A stretch of 64,000 bases of DNA from Methylomonas aurea (GCF_024505045.1 NZ_JANIBM010000009.1:1-64000), one strand, 5' to 3'; shown: positions 45,516 through 54,845, counted from the first letter of the stretch. Program-made: numbers and translations. Notes: generated by a model from the letters alone, not told the origin.

Positions 45516-46610
45516 CTATAGCGGATGGTCGAAATAATCGCCGTCGATGCCGCTCCGGTACCATTCGCTTAAAACATCTTCCGACAGCGGCGGATCGCTG
45601 TAGATTTGGTAACGGTTGCCGTGCGAGCCCAAGGCTTCGTAACCCAATTCTTTGAACAATGCTGTCAAACGCGGTGAAGCCACTTCCAAGTTTCCCCAAC
45701 TGATGCCGTTTTCCCGCCAGTAAGCGAATACATGGTACAGCAAGCCGCGAATGGCCGGATCGTCTTGCGGCAGATAAAACACGTCGCGCAGCACCGCCAT
45801 GCTGACCGAGTTTGCAAAGTTTTGCCGATGCCAGATCGCATAAGCGCGCAAAACGCCCGCATTGTCGCGCAGCGCGAGCAGTTGTAACGGACAAGTCGGG
45901 AATTCGAACAGGCGCCAGTTAAGATAGCGGCTGCTGCGCTCCAGGCACGATGGGTAAGCTGTTTTTGCCCGATTCCAAAGCGAATCGAACTCGGCTCCGC
46001 AGTGGTTGCATTCATCCAAAATGAATTCGCGGCGGTACAAATTTCGGTCGCGCCAGCGTAAGCCGAGGTCGCAGGCGCTGCCCAGGATTTGTCCTAACAG
46101 TTTGCCGACCCGTTTTTCCCAGGAGCCGCGATAACCGATGCGCAGGCGAAAGAAGTCGTTACCTTCGCCGCCGATTCTGGCGAAGCCGCATGACCCGAAA
46201 GATTTCTGAGTGATTACCCCGGCCGTAACGCTTCCATTTATGGCAGTCACTCCGCAACTGAACTTGATCAGCGCGGTCGCCAAGCCTTTTCCTCTATAGT
46301 CTGAGTCGATACAGGTATTAGCACCGAAAGCTAGGACGGTGGATTTTCCGTTCAACCACCACGGCTGAGCAAACATGGCTCTGAAACCTATCATGCGTGA
46401 GCCGTGCCAGGCGCCGACGCCAGGGCCGGGCAATGCGCTTTGCCAGGGATTATGCGTGATGCGTCGCTCGAACCATTGGCTAATATGTTGCGGGTGGTCG
46501 CGGAATTCGTCGAAATTCGCGACCGCAAGCCGGATGCATTCGCCGATATCCTCTGGTTGCAGGATGCGAAACTGAAATTGGTCTGCCGTATCGGTTACGG
46601 TATCTGGCAT
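45516..46610 (-). CDS. GNAT-fold N-acetyltransferase-like protein
   Basis: A 364-residue protein from the ATG with AGGA upstream; a longer frame adds 15 residues. The N-terminal half is GNAT-like: FRILQPEDIGECIRLAVANF and TCIDSDYRGKGLATALIKFS, the acyl-CoA loop. The C-terminal half, with an isolated CNHCGAEFDSLW stretch (two Cys) and a second possible acyl-transfer lobe, resembles the double-GNAT layout of polysaccharide-associated acetyltransferases. Its neighbour is a GT2 gene. Substrate unknown. Confidence 0.75.
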   Translation of the reverse strand: MPDTVTDTADQFQFRILQPEDIGECIRLAVANFDEFRDHPQHISQWFERRITHNPWQSALPGPGVGAWHGSRMIGFRAMFAQPWWLNGKSTVLAFGANTCIDSDYRGKGLATALIKFSCGVTAINGSVTAGVITQKSFGSCGFARIGGEGNDFFRLRIGYRGSWEKRVGKLLGQILGSACDLGLRWRDRNLYRREFILDECNHCGAEFDSLWNRAKTAYPSCLERSSRYLNWRLFEFPTCPLQLLALRDNAGVLRAYAIWHRQNFANSVSMAVLRDVFYLPQDDPAIRGLLYHVFAYWRENGISWGNLEVASPRLTALFKELGYEALGSHGNRYQIYSDPPLSEDVLSEWYRSGIDGDYFDHPL

Positions 46611-46863
46611 CGGCGATTCCTGAAAATGTTGGCGAATAATCCGCTCAAACTGCAAAACGGATCAAATAGCAGTGAGCAATTATTAGCCAAATCCTGACGG
46701 CTGCCAAATTAACGATGGCGATTTACTCCGAGCACGGTTAACGCTTTGTAATGCTGCGTAGTAACCGTGTTAGATTTCGCTGGTCCGCGCTACGGCGGAA
46801 CCCAGCGAACAGATTCATTACCGGCGGATTCTGCACGGTCCGGTAACGCAGAGCAGCAGAAGG

Positions 46864-47244
46864 CTAACCGGCTAAGCTGCGTTTCTTTCGGCTCAAAACG
46901 CCCAACAGGCCGCCCAACAATAACCAAACCGCACCGGGCAGAGCGGCTTCCGGATTTTGCAACGGCAACGCTTCGAGTAACGAAGGAATGCCGATCCAGC
47001 CGAAAAATCCGGCCTGCATGCCGAAATCCAGCCAGTGTTGCAGACTGGTTAAAGTTTCGCGAAAAGCGGAACTGGCGCCGCGTTCGGCGTGTTCGGCAAA
47101 ATTCATCGCCGTCTCCCGCCAAGAGTTAGCCGCCGGTTCAGATGGGCGGACGCCGGCTGCTGCGGCAGTTTGCGGTAACATAACCGCCACCAACGCTAGG
47201 TGGAGAGATAGCAAAACCGGAAGTAGCGTTTTTTGTTTTTCCAT
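46864..47244 (-). CDS. Small exported protein with CTERM-like sorting tail
   Basis: A 126-residue protein with a signal peptide (LLPVLLSLHLALVAVMLPQTAAA). The middle is a short amphipathic region (NFAEHAERGASSAFRETLTSLQ). The C-terminus, EAALPGAVWLLLGGLLGVL followed by SRKKRS, has the order short motif, helix, basic cluster, like the VPLPA/PEP-CTERM tail of the protein at 15.2 kb. It is likely an exosortase substrate of unknown role. It lies 254 bp from the GNAT/GT2 pair on the same strand. Confidence 0.7.
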   Translation of the reverse strand: MEKQKTLLPVLLSLHLALVAVMLPQTAAAAGVRPSEPAANSWRETAMNFAEHAERGASSAFRETLTSLQHWLDFGMQAGFFGWIGIPSLLEALPLQNPEAALPGAVWLLLGGLLGVLSRKKRSLAG

Positions 47245-47599
47245 AAATAAGACCTCGCAAATCGGCGATTAATTTAGAGGTAACAACCCTGGGCCCTAGG
47301 CTCAGGCATCCTGTGCAATACCAGAATAGCAGCATATGTGCCAATAGCAATAGTTTGTTTGGATTGGTTTTTTTCGAGCCAGATCAGCGCTGATGTCCGG
47401 ATTTCGACACGCGATGACGACAAATTGTGGCTAACGCAGCAAGTTATCGGATCTGCGATGCTTGTTCGCGGTGCGATCCCGCATAGATTTTTCTTCGGCT
47501 TGCGACATGTTGCCAAGCCGGGCGGGCAGCGGTTTTGTAGTTGAAAGTTATCGATAAGTTGTTAGAGTAATAGCCGTCTCGGAACCGCATATAAAAATC
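47245..47599. other. 355-bp intergenic region before pycA
   Basis: No gene is seen. It must hold divergent promoters for the small CTERM gene and pycA. A perfect 12-bp palindrome ATCAGCGCTGAT at 47383-47394 could be a regulator site. TTGAAA at about 47541 with TAGAGT 16 bases later is a weak candidate -35/-10 pair for pycA. Confidence 0.4.
47383..47394. promoter_or_regulatory. Perfect 12-bp palindrome, possible operator
   Basis: ATCAGCGCTGAT is its own reverse complement and lies about 205 bp before pycA and 140 bp before the divergent small gene. The regulator is unknown, and a chance palindrome cannot be excluded. Confidence 0.3.
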
Positions 47600-49018
47600 A
47601 TGTTACGCAAAATCCTGATCGCCAATCGCGGCGAAATTGCCGTCCGCATTATCCGTGCGTGTGCCGAAATGGGTATCCGCTCCGCCGCGATATATTCCGA
47701 AGCGGACCGTTTTGCCTTGCACGTGAAAAAGGCCGACGAGTCTTACTACATCGGTAGCGAGCCTTTGGCGGGCTATCTGAATATTTACGGTTTGGTCGAT
47801 CTGGCTTTGCGCACCGGCTGCGATGCGATTCACCCCGGTTATGGCTTTCTGTCGGAGAACGCCCAATTTGCCAAGGCCTGTCAGGAGCGCGGGTTGGTCT
47901 TTATCGGACCGTCGGCGGAAGTCATCCGGCGCATGGGCGATAAAACCGAAGCGCGGGCGGCGATGAAAGCCGCCGGCCTGCCGGTCACGCCAGGTTCGGA
48001 CGGCAATCTGGAAAATGTCGATCATGCCTTGCAGGTCGCGGAGCAGATCGGCTATCCGATCATGTTGAAAGCCACCTCGGGCGGCGGCGGTCGCGGCATC
48101 CGGCGTTGCGATAACCCCGACGAACTTCGCCAAAATTACCAACGCGTCATTTCCGAAGCGACCAAGGCCTTCGGCAGCGCCGACGTGTTTCTGGAAAAAT
48201 GCGTAGTCAATCCGATCCATATTGAAGTTCAGGTTTTGGCCGACCAATTCGGTAATACCATCCATCTCTACGAACGCGATTGCTCGGTACAGCGCCGCAA
48301 CCAGAAACTGATCGAAATTGCGCCGTCGCCGCAGCTCGACGAGGCTCAGCGCCAATATCTGGGCGGTCTGGCGGTGATGGCGGCCAAGGCGGTTGGCTAT
48401 ACCAATGCCGGTACCGTCGAGTTTCTACTGGACAGCAACGGCCGGTTTTATTTCATGGAAATGAACACTCGGGTGCAGGTCGAACATACCATCACCGAGA
48501 CCATCACCGGCGTAGACATCGTCGAAGAACAAATTCGCGTCGCTGCCGGGCTGCCGTTGCGCTTCAAGCAGGAAGAAATCGTCAGGCGCGGTTACGCAAT
48601 CCAATTTCGCGTCAATGCCGAAGACCCGAAAAACAATTTTCTACCCAGCTTCGGCCATATTTCCCGCTATTACGCACCCGGCGGTCCCGGCGTGCGTACC
48701 GACACCGCGATATATACCGGCTACGAAGTGCCGCCGTTTTACGATTCGATGCTGGCTAAAGTCATTGTTAGCGCGATGACCTGGGAAGACGCTATCAATC
48801 GCGGCGAGCGGGCTTTGAAGGATATGGGTTTGTTCGGTATCAAAACCACGATTCCGTATTACCTGCGGATACTGGCGCACCCGGATTTTCGCCGCGGTCG
48901 CTTCAACACCGGTTTCGTCGAAGCCAATCCCGATTTGATCAATTATTCCAACAAACCGCGCCCGGAAATACTGGCCAGCGTACTGGCGGCCGTCGTTGCT
49001 TCCCATACCGGCCTCTAA
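47600..49018 (+). CDS. pycA: Pyruvate carboxylase subunit A (biotin carboxylase)
   Basis: A 472-residue ATP-grasp biotin carboxylase. KILIANRGEIAVRIIRACAEMGI, the Gly-rich ATP loop LKATSGGGGRGIRRC, and MEMNTRVQVEHTITETITGVD are diagnostic. It carboxylates the biotin on PycB using ATP and bicarbonate. The pairing with the 607-residue subunit B gene 15 bp downstream marks it as two-subunit pyruvate carboxylase rather than AccC, whose partner is accB. The enzyme replenishes oxaloacetate. Confidence 0.94.
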   Translation: MLRKILIANRGEIAVRIIRACAEMGIRSAAIYSEADRFALHVKKADESYYIGSEPLAGYLNIYGLVDLALRTGCDAIHPGYGFLSENAQFAKACQERGLVFIGPSAEVIRRMGDKTEARAAMKAAGLPVTPGSDGNLENVDHALQVAEQIGYPIMLKATSGGGGRGIRRCDNPDELRQNYQRVISEATKAFGSADVFLEKCVVNPIHIEVQVLADQFGNTIHLYERDCSVQRRNQKLIEIAPSPQLDEAQRQYLGGLAVMAAKAVGYTNAGTVEFLLDSNGRFYFMEMNTRVQVEHTITETITGVDIVEEQIRVAAGLPLRFKQEEIVRRGYAIQFRVNAEDPKNNFLPSFGHISRYYAPGGPGVRTDTAIYTGYEVPPFYDSMLAKVIVSAMTWEDAINRGERALKDMGLFGIKTTIPYYLRILAHPDFRRGRFNTGFVEANPDLINYSNKPRPEILASVLAAVVASHTGL

Positions 49019-49033
49019 GCCAAGGAAACCCTC

Positions 49034-50857
49034 ATGAGCAAAGTGTATGTAACCGACGTTATTCTGCGCGACGCCCACCAGTCGCTGATTGCCACCCGGA
49101 TGCGAACCGAAGACATGCTGCCGGCCTGTGCGATGCTGGACGACATTGGCTATTGGTCGCTGGAATGTTGGGGCGGCGCCACCTTCGACGCCTGCTTGCG
49201 CTTTTTAAAAGAAGACCCTTGGGAGCGCTTGAGCAAATTGAAAGCGGCTTTGCCCAAAACCAAGCTGCAAATGCTGCTGCGCGGTCAGAATCTGCTGGGC
49301 TACCGGCATTATTCCGACGATGTGGTGCGCAAGTTCGTCGAAACTGCGGCCTGCAACGGCATGGACGTGTTCCGCATCTTCGACGCCTTGAACGACATCC
49401 GCAACCTGGAAACGGCCGTCGAAGCTACCCGCGAAGCCGGCAAGCATGCCCAAGGCACGATTTGTTATACCACCAGCCCGGTGCACGACATCGCCAGCTT
49501 CATCAAGCTGGGCAAGGGCTTAGCTAATTTGGGCTGCAATTCGATTGCGATCAAGGACATGGCCGGCCTGCTGACGCCTTACATTGCCGGCGAACTGGTC
49601 AAGGCCCTGAAAGACGCTGTCGATCTGCCTCTACATTTGCATTGCCACGCGACCGCGGGTCTGGCGGAAATGTGTCAGATCAAGGCCATCGAGGCCGGCT
49701 GCGAGCACGTCGACACCGCCTTGTCGTCGTGGGCCGGCGGCACCAGCCATCCGCCGACCGAAAGCCTGGTTACCGCATTGCGCGGCACCGAGTACGACAC
49801 CGGGCTGGATTTGGATAAATTACAGGCGGTTAACGACTATTTCGCCGCAGTCCGCAAAAAATACCATCGCTTCGAAAGCGCCTTTACCGGCATCGACACT
49901 CGCGTGCATATCTTCCAGGTGCCGGGCGGCATGATCTCCAATCTGGCCAACCAGTTGAAAGAACGCAACGCGCTGGATCGGATCGACGAGGTATATCGGG
50001 AAATCCCGGAAGTGCGTAAAGACCTGGGCTATCCGCCTTTGGTGACGCCGACCTCGCAAATCGTCGGTACCCAGGCGGTGTTGAATGTGTTGATCGGCAA
50101 ACGTTACGAGACCATCAGTAACGAGGTCAAACGTTATCTGCATGGCGGCTACGGCAAGGCGCCGGCGCCGGTCAATGCGCAATTGTTGGCCAAGGCGGTC
50201 GGTAAGGAAGAAATCATCGAATGCCGGCCGGCCGATTTGTTAAAACCCGAGTTCGAGCATCTGCGCGGCGAAATCGCCCATCTGGCGCTGAACGACGAAG
50301 ATGTGTTGAGTTACGCGATGTTTCCGGAGATCGGCAAACAATTTTTGGAATTGCGTTCCACCGATAATCTGGTGCCGGAACCGCTCGAACTGGAACAGGC
50401 GCCAAAGCCCGGCGAAGTCAAAAAAGCGCCGACCGAGTTTAACGTCGCTCTGCACGGCGAGCAGTACCATGTCAAAGTCACCGGCGCCGGCCCGAAAAAC
50501 CAAAGTCTGCGGCATTTTTATTTCACCGTCGATGGCATGCCGGAAGAAATCGTCATCGAGACGCTGGACGAAATCGTGCTGGATGGCGGCGCCCAGGGCG
50601 CGGTGCAAAGCGCGATTGCCAGCAAACGCCGCCGCCCCAGCGAACCGGGCGATGTCGTCACCAGTATGCCTTGCAACATCATCGATGTGTTGGTCAAGGA
50701 AGGCCAGAAAGTCAGCGCCGGCCAAGCCCTGCTGGTCACCGAGGCGATGAAGATGGAAACCGAGATCACCGCGCCGATTGCCGGCATCGTCAAAGCAATT
50801 TATGTGGCGAAAGGTGACGCGGTTAACCCCAACGAGGTATTGGTGGAAATAAATTGA
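49034..50857 (+). CDS. pycB: Pyruvate carboxylase subunit B / oxaloacetate decarboxylase alpha
   Basis: A 607-residue protein. Residues 1-~300 form the carboxyltransferase barrel: VILRDAHQSLIATRMRTEDML, ECWGGATFD and LPLHLHCHATAG with metal-binding His. PycA-OadA connector ~310-460. The C-terminal biotinyl domain (~530-607) has VTEAMKMETEI, with biotin on the Lys. It transfers CO2 from biotin to pyruvate. The same architecture is found in sodium-pump oxaloacetate decarboxylase alpha (oadA); no oadB/oadG genes follow, which favours the carboxylase reading. Confidence 0.93.
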   Translation: MSKVYVTDVILRDAHQSLIATRMRTEDMLPACAMLDDIGYWSLECWGGATFDACLRFLKEDPWERLSKLKAALPKTKLQMLLRGQNLLGYRHYSDDVVRKFVETAACNGMDVFRIFDALNDIRNLETAVEATREAGKHAQGTICYTTSPVHDIASFIKLGKGLANLGCNSIAIKDMAGLLTPYIAGELVKALKDAVDLPLHLHCHATAGLAEMCQIKAIEAGCEHVDTALSSWAGGTSHPPTESLVTALRGTEYDTGLDLDKLQAVNDYFAAVRKKYHRFESAFTGIDTRVHIFQVPGGMISNLANQLKERNALDRIDEVYREIPEVRKDLGYPPLVTPTSQIVGTQAVLNVLIGKRYETISNEVKRYLHGGYGKAPAPVNAQLLAKAVGKEEIIECRPADLLKPEFEHLRGEIAHLALNDEDVLSYAMFPEIGKQFLELRSTDNLVPEPLELEQAPKPGEVKKAPTEFNVALHGEQYHVKVTGAGPKNQSLRHFYFTVDGMPEEIVIETLDEIVLDGGAQGAVQSAIASKRRRPSEPGDVVTSMPCNIIDVLVKEGQKVSAGQALLVTEAMKMETEITAPIAGIVKAIYVAKGDAVNPNEVLVEIN

Positions 50858-51001
50858 GAGAAAAGCGGCAAGACGAAAGGTAAAATAGAGCGGCTTTGCT
50901 TAATCGCCTAAACTTTATCACCACGATGTGCAGTGCGGTGGCCAAGGTAAGCGATTGGCTCCGCCACTGTTTTCGTATTCGACCTTTCGTCCGGCTCTAC
51001 C

Positions 51002-51970
51002 GTGAAACCAACCCCCGTCACCGAAGCTTCGATCCACCACGCTGCCGATTTGCTCAGGCAGGGTCAATTAGTCGCGTTTCCGACTGAAACCGTTTATGGC
51101 TTGGGCGCCGATGCGTCCAATCCGGAGGCGGTGGCGAAAATTTTTGCGGCCAAGGGCCGGCCGGCGGACCATCCTTTGATCGTGCATATTGCCGGTGCCG
51201 AGCGAATGGCCGATTGGGCCGATCCTGTGCCCGATGCCGCCTGGCGCCTGGCGGAACACTTCTGGCCGGGACCGTTGACGATGATTTTAAAAAAACGCCA
51301 GTCGGTGCCGCTGGCGGTGACCGGCGGCCAGGATACCGTGGGATTGCGGGTGCCGGCCAATCCGGTGGCGTTGCGGTTGCTGCAGGCGTTTGGCGGCGGC
51401 GTCGCCGCGCCATCGGCCAATCGTTTCGGCCGCATCAGCCCGACCTTAGCCCAGCACGTGGCCGAAGAATTGGACGACAGTGTGGCTTGTATTCTGGACG
51501 GCGGCCCCTGCGCCGTAGGGGTGGAATCGACGATCATCGACCTCAGCGACGACATCCCGACCATCCTCCGTCCCGGCCGCATTACCCGCAGCCAACTCAA
51601 AGCGGTATTGCATGCCGATATTCGGCTCTCCTCGCAAACCAAGATCCGGGCGCCGGGCATGATGGCTGTGCACTATGCGCCCAACACAATGGCCTTTCTC
51701 TGCCCGGCCGACACCCTGATCGCAATGGCCGACGACCTCTGCGCCAAGGGGCAGCATATCGGCATATTGGCCTTCAGCGCCGAGATTGCCGAAATTCCCT
51801 GTCTGCATATTCTCAGGCTGCCGGCCGATGCCGAGCTTTATGAACCGGCACTGTACAGTTCGCTGCGGGCTCTGGACAATCTGGCATTGGATACGATTCT
51901 GATCGAACAGCCGCCCGAGACCGAAGCCTGGGCCGCCGTCAACGACCGCCTGAATAAAGCCACGGTTTGA
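51002..51970 (+). CDS. tsaC: L-threonylcarbamoyladenylate synthase, Sua5-type
   Basis: A 322-residue protein. The YrdC domain (~10-195) has GQLVAFPTETVYGLGADASNPEAV, KGRPADHPLIVHI and GGGVAAPSANRFGRISPT. The C-terminal Sua5 domain starts after the linker with IRAPGMMAVHYAP. It makes threonylcarbamoyl-AMP from threonine, bicarbonate and ATP for the t6A modification of tRNA. The longer Sua5 form replaces the short TsaC of E. coli. GTG is the start. tadA begins 1 bp after its stop. Confidence 0.94.
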   Translation: MKPTPVTEASIHHAADLLRQGQLVAFPTETVYGLGADASNPEAVAKIFAAKGRPADHPLIVHIAGAERMADWADPVPDAAWRLAEHFWPGPLTMILKKRQSVPLAVTGGQDTVGLRVPANPVALRLLQAFGGGVAAPSANRFGRISPTLAQHVAEELDDSVACILDGGPCAVGVESTIIDLSDDIPTILRPGRITRSQLKAVLHADIRLSSQTKIRAPGMMAVHYAPNTMAFLCPADTLIAMADDLCAKGQHIGILAFSAEIAEIPCLHILRLPADAELYEPALYSSLRALDNLALDTILIEQPPETEAWAAVNDRLNKATV

Positions 51971-51971
51971 G

Positions 51972-52439
51972 ATGGACGACACGGAATGGATGCGCTACGC
52001 GATCCGGTTGGCGCAGCGCGCCGAGGATCAAGGCGAAGTGCCGGTTGGGGCTTTGCTGGTAAAGGATAACCGCTGTATCGCCGAAGCTTGGAACCAACCG
52101 ATCCAAACCCACGATCCGACCGCCCACGCCGAAATCGTCGCATTGCGCAAAGCCGGCCAAGTCCTCGATAACTACCGTCTGATCGATACCACCTTGTACG
52201 TAACGCTGGAGCCCTGCGTGATGTGCATGGGCGCCATCGCCCACGCTCGCGTCAAACGCCTGGTGTTCGGCGCTTACGATTCCAAGCGCGGAGCGGTCTG
52301 CCATGCGCTGCAACTCAGCGATGCGGAATTTTTAAATCACAAGGTGGAATGGACGGGCGGGGTACTGCAAACGGATTGTGCCGACTTGCTCGGCGACTTC
52401 TTCAAGGCCCGCCGCGCACGCGCCAAAAAGACCGGCTAA
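51972..52439 (+). CDS. tadA: tRNA-specific adenosine deaminase
   Basis: A 155-residue cytidine-deaminase-fold enzyme with zinc ligands His52 and proton donor Glu54 in TAHAEIVAL, and Cys82/Cys85 in LEPCVMCMGAIAHARV. GAYDSKRGAVCHAL and the C-terminal DLLGDFFKARR match TadA. It converts A34 to inosine in tRNA-Arg(ACG). It forms a two-gene tRNA-modification unit with the Sua5-type gene upstream. Confidence 0.96.
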   Translation: MDDTEWMRYAIRLAQRAEDQGEVPVGALLVKDNRCIAEAWNQPIQTHDPTAHAEIVALRKAGQVLDNYRLIDTTLYVTLEPCVMCMGAIAHARVKRLVFGAYDSKRGAVCHALQLSDAEFLNHKVEWTGGVLQTDCADLLGDFFKARRARAKKTG

Positions 52440-52561
52440 GCCTTTCGCGATCGGTGCCCGAAACCGCCGCGAAAAGGATTAACAAAGTATTTCATCAGTC
52501 TCCTACATGCCGGATTGCAACTGCCGTTAATCCAAACACGGCCGACCGGAGTAGCCGGCCG

Positions 52562-52825
52562 TTACCGGTCATGGTATTCCAGCTCCGGATATTTCTGCTC
52601 GCCCGGATGCTGGTTTTTTTGAAGATGGCGGAACAGATAATTCTGTAAGGTACCGGTATAAGTTATCCCGGCGTGGTAATCGTAAAACTCGTATTCGGCT
52701 TCTTCTTCGGCTGGCGCAGGTGTTTTCGCTACCGTATGTTCGCCCTGTTCGGCCCAGGCCGGCGCCAGCCAAAGTCCGCATAAAACGGCCAACCCTGCGG
52801 TTTTTAGTGTGTTGTTTTTTTTCAT
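52562..52825 (-). CDS. Small exported hypothetical protein
   Basis: An 87-residue protein from the ATG before KKNNTLKTAG (another ATG lies three codons upstream). The signal peptide is TAGLAVLCGLWLAPAWA/E. The mature part is acidic and Tyr-rich (EEEAEYEFYDYHAG) and ends with a polar His-rich tail. No family recognised. It is convergent with tadA, with 122 bp between the stops. Confidence 0.65.
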   Translation of the reverse strand: MKKNNTLKTAGLAVLCGLWLAPAWAEQGEHTVAKTPAPAEEEAEYEFYDYHAGITYTGTLQNYLFRHLQKNQHPGEQKYPELEYHDR

Positions 52826-53302
52826 ATTAGTCACCTCTGTTCAATTACAGCGGTTTCGGGCGCAATTCCGACCTTGCCGTTCCAAGCATAGTTCCTGAGT
52901 CCCCAGCCATTTCCGAGCTTTCCGAAACAGTGGTGATAACGGCACAAGCCCGAACCGCTGCAGGAAAGTCCAAGTCCGCTCAGTGCAAACTATCTTACTT
53001 GTCGGGAATGTTGCCCGATAAGTATTCGCATCGATAACGCTTAAAAATATGGAGTACGCTATAAAACCGACATTCACCATGACGCCCCCGGCGTTTTGTG
53101 ATCGGCGTTATTGAAGTACTCACTCGCAAAAGTTCCGATTCAGTCAATCTGTGTCGACGCTACCCTCCGCGCTTGAAATTAGTCAAACGCGCTACCATGT
53201 TTTTGCAGCATGGTAGCTTTGTCGAGGGTATCGCCAAAATTACCAAATCCTAGATTCCGGGTTCCACGACCCATCGTTGGAACCCATTAACCGGAGGCCG
53301 AT
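52826..53302. other. 477-bp intergenic region before htrA
   Basis: No gene I can support: a 79-codon minus frame over 52841-53080 lacks a ribosome site and any recognisable pattern. Structures are visible: an ACTTGTCGGG/CCCGATAAGT hairpin (52997-53023, one wobble) and the nested inverted repeats at 53158-53233 described separately. A divergent promoter pair must be here. Confidence 0.5.
53158..53233. promoter_or_regulatory. Nested inverted repeats upstream of htrA
   Basis: An inner perfect 9-bp stem GCTACCATG/CATGGTAGC with a 9-base loop (53191-53217) lies inside an outer stem TACCCTC/GAGGGTA (53161-53167 with 53224-53230), extended by two more pairs across one mismatch. The block ends 69 bp before the htrA ATG, so it may be part of its 5' leader, a terminator, or a small RNA. 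Confidence 0.45.
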
Positions 53303-54436
53303 ATGCAAAAACCACATGATCAGAAAACTTCCGATCCCTTCGTCAAGCGCGTGCTTGTGGTCGGCGCGGTGGCGGCCGTATTGCTGACCGTTTGGAACTG
53401 GCGGCCCGTGCCATCGGCTCCGGAACCGGCATCGATCCGAACCGTGGCGGCGCGCGGCGATTTGGCGGCCGACGAGAAAAGCACCATCGAGCTATTCGAA
53501 AAATCCCGCGATTCAGTGGTGTACATCAGCACCGCCGCGCTGGTGCGCGACGCCTGGACCCGTAACGTATTTTCGGTGCCCAAGGGTACCGGCTCCGGCT
53601 TTATCTGGGACGAAGCCGGCCATGTGGTGACCAATTTCCATGTCATCGCCGGCGCCAACGAAGCCACCGTCAAACTGGCCGACGGCCGCGATTACAAAGC
53701 CGCGCTGGTCGGCGCCAGCCAGGTGCACGACATTGCGGTGTTGAAGATCGGTGTCGGCTTCAAACGGCCGCCGCCGGTGCCGGTCGGTACTAGCAGCGAT
53801 TTGAAGGTCGGGCAAAAAGTGTTCGCGATCGGCAACCCGTTCGGTCTGGACTGGACCTTGACCAGCGGCCTGGTATCGGCGCTGGACCGCTCGTTGGGCG
53901 GCCAGGAAGGTCCTGCCGTCGAGCATTTGATTCAAACCGACGCGGCGATTAATCCCGGCAATTCCGGCGGTCCGTTGCTGGATTCCGCCGGCCGCCTGAT
54001 TGGCATCAATACCGCAATCTATAGCCCCAGCGGCGCCTCGGCCGGCATCGGTTTCGCGGTGCCGGTGGACACAGTGATGCGGGTGGTGCCGGAATTGATC
54101 AAACAGGGCAAATACATTCGTCCGGCCCTGGGCATCGAAATCGATCAACAGATGAACGAACGGCTGGCCGCTTTGACCGGCACGGCCGGCGTCGCGGTGT
54201 TGCGCGTACAACCCGGTTCGGCGGCGGATAAGGCCGGCTTGCGCGGTGTCGAACTCACGCCGAACGGGATAATCCCCGGCGACATCATCGTCGCGATCAA
54301 CGGCAAGCCGGTCGACTCCTTGTCCAAATTGTTCGCCCGCCTGGACGAACAGAAAATCGGCGATGTCGTCAAAGTGCAACTGGTCAACAACGGCCAGACC
54401 CGCGAAGTCGAAGTAACCTTGCAGCCGGGGAATTGA
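53303..54436 (+). CDS. Membrane-anchored HtrA/DegS-type serine protease
   Basis: A 377-residue S1C protease. One hydrophobic anchor (VLVVGAVAAVLLTVWNW, ~17-34) replaces a cleaved signal. The catalytic triad is His113 (VTNFHVIAGA), Asp143 (VHDIAVLK) and Ser221 (NPGNSGGPLLD). One PDZ domain covers ~270-375 (GVAVLRVQPGSAADKAGLRG, IPGDIIVAINGKPV). One PDZ and a membrane anchor resemble DegS, but the loop content and length also fit general periplasmic HtrA proteases. It should degrade or sense misfolded periplasmic proteins. RBS GGAGG stands 7 bases before ATG. Confidence 0.9.
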   Translation: MQKPHDQKTSDPFVKRVLVVGAVAAVLLTVWNWRPVPSAPEPASIRTVAARGDLAADEKSTIELFEKSRDSVVYISTAALVRDAWTRNVFSVPKGTGSGFIWDEAGHVVTNFHVIAGANEATVKLADGRDYKAALVGASQVHDIAVLKIGVGFKRPPPVPVGTSSDLKVGQKVFAIGNPFGLDWTLTSGLVSALDRSLGGQEGPAVEHLIQTDAAINPGNSGGPLLDSAGRLIGINTAIYSPSGASAGIGFAVPVDTVMRVVPELIKQGKYIRPALGIEIDQQMNERLAALTGTAGVAVLRVQPGSAADKAGLRGVELTPNGIIPGDIIVAINGKPVDSLSKLFARLDEQKIGDVVKVQLVNNGQTREVEVTLQPGN

Positions 54437-54440
54437 TTGG

Positions 54441-54468
54441 GCTTGGTAGTTGGTTAGAACTACCAAGC
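54441..54468. terminator. Hairpin after htrA
   Basis: A perfect 11-bp stem GCTTGGTAGTT/AACTACCAAGC with a six-base loop starts 5 bp after the htrA stop. There is no T tract, so it may be a Rho-linked or stabilising 3' hairpin. Confidence 0.45.
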
Positions 54469-54492
54469 TGTAAATGATCGAACCCCACCGTC

Positions 54493-54512
54493 GCTCCCGC
54501 GAACGCGGGAGC
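54493..54512. repeat. REP-like palindrome
   Basis: GCTCCCGC-GAAC-GCGGGAGC is an 8-bp stem with a tetraloop, of the CCCGCGAANGCGGG type found interspersed in many proteobacterial genomes. It lies between htrA and the photolyase cluster. Confidence 0.55.
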
Positions 54513-54608
54513 CCCGTTGCGCATTCGATTCGCACCTTGGCTGCAAAATCTCGCCAAATCCGGATCGACTGGTATGCTCGCAGACTAAACGCCTGCATAT
54601 CACCAGCC

Positions 54609-54845
54609 ATGACCCCAACCAAACCGCCCAAACTCAATCCGCGTAAATTGCTGCTCAGCAAATGGACCGCCGTCGCGCCGCAAAACCGGGAAAAGCATTT
54701 CATCGTCAGTAAGGTGCTATGGCCCGACGATCCGACGTTACCTTTGGAGTTGATCGAACTGGAAGCGGTGCACAGCAAGCGCATCCAACTGCTGCCGTGG
54801 CGGGCTTTGCAGGACACCGCCACCTGGCGTCAGGGCTGGCATTGA
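54609..54845 (+). CDS. Small Trp-rich protein (TIGR02450 family)
   Basis: A 78-residue protein from the ATG before TPTKPPKLNPRKLLLSKWTAV; the longer frame upstream runs through a repeat and is not supported. KLLLSKWTAVAPQNREKHFIV and VLWPDD...LPWRAL...WRQGWH give the conserved tryptophans of the TIGR02450 family. Members are small, of unknown function, and commonly sit next to photolyase or cryptochrome genes, as here (photolyase ATG 3 bp after its stop). Confidence 0.82.
   Translation: MTPTKPPKLNPRKLLLSKWTAVAPQNREKHFIVSKVLWPDDPTLPLELIELEAVHSKRIQLLPWRALQDTATWRQGWH

Noticed and set aside
49034-50857. Sodium-pumping oxaloacetate decarboxylase
   Set aside because: oadB and oadG do not follow, and a biotin carboxylase subunit precedes, which favours pyruvate carboxylase.
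52841-53080. Minus-strand frame of 79 codons
   Set aside because: No ribosome site, odd composition, and it covers a structured intergenic region.
53513-54823. Minus-strand frame of 436 codons
   Set aside because: Antisense of htrA and the Trp-rich gene; no domain pattern.
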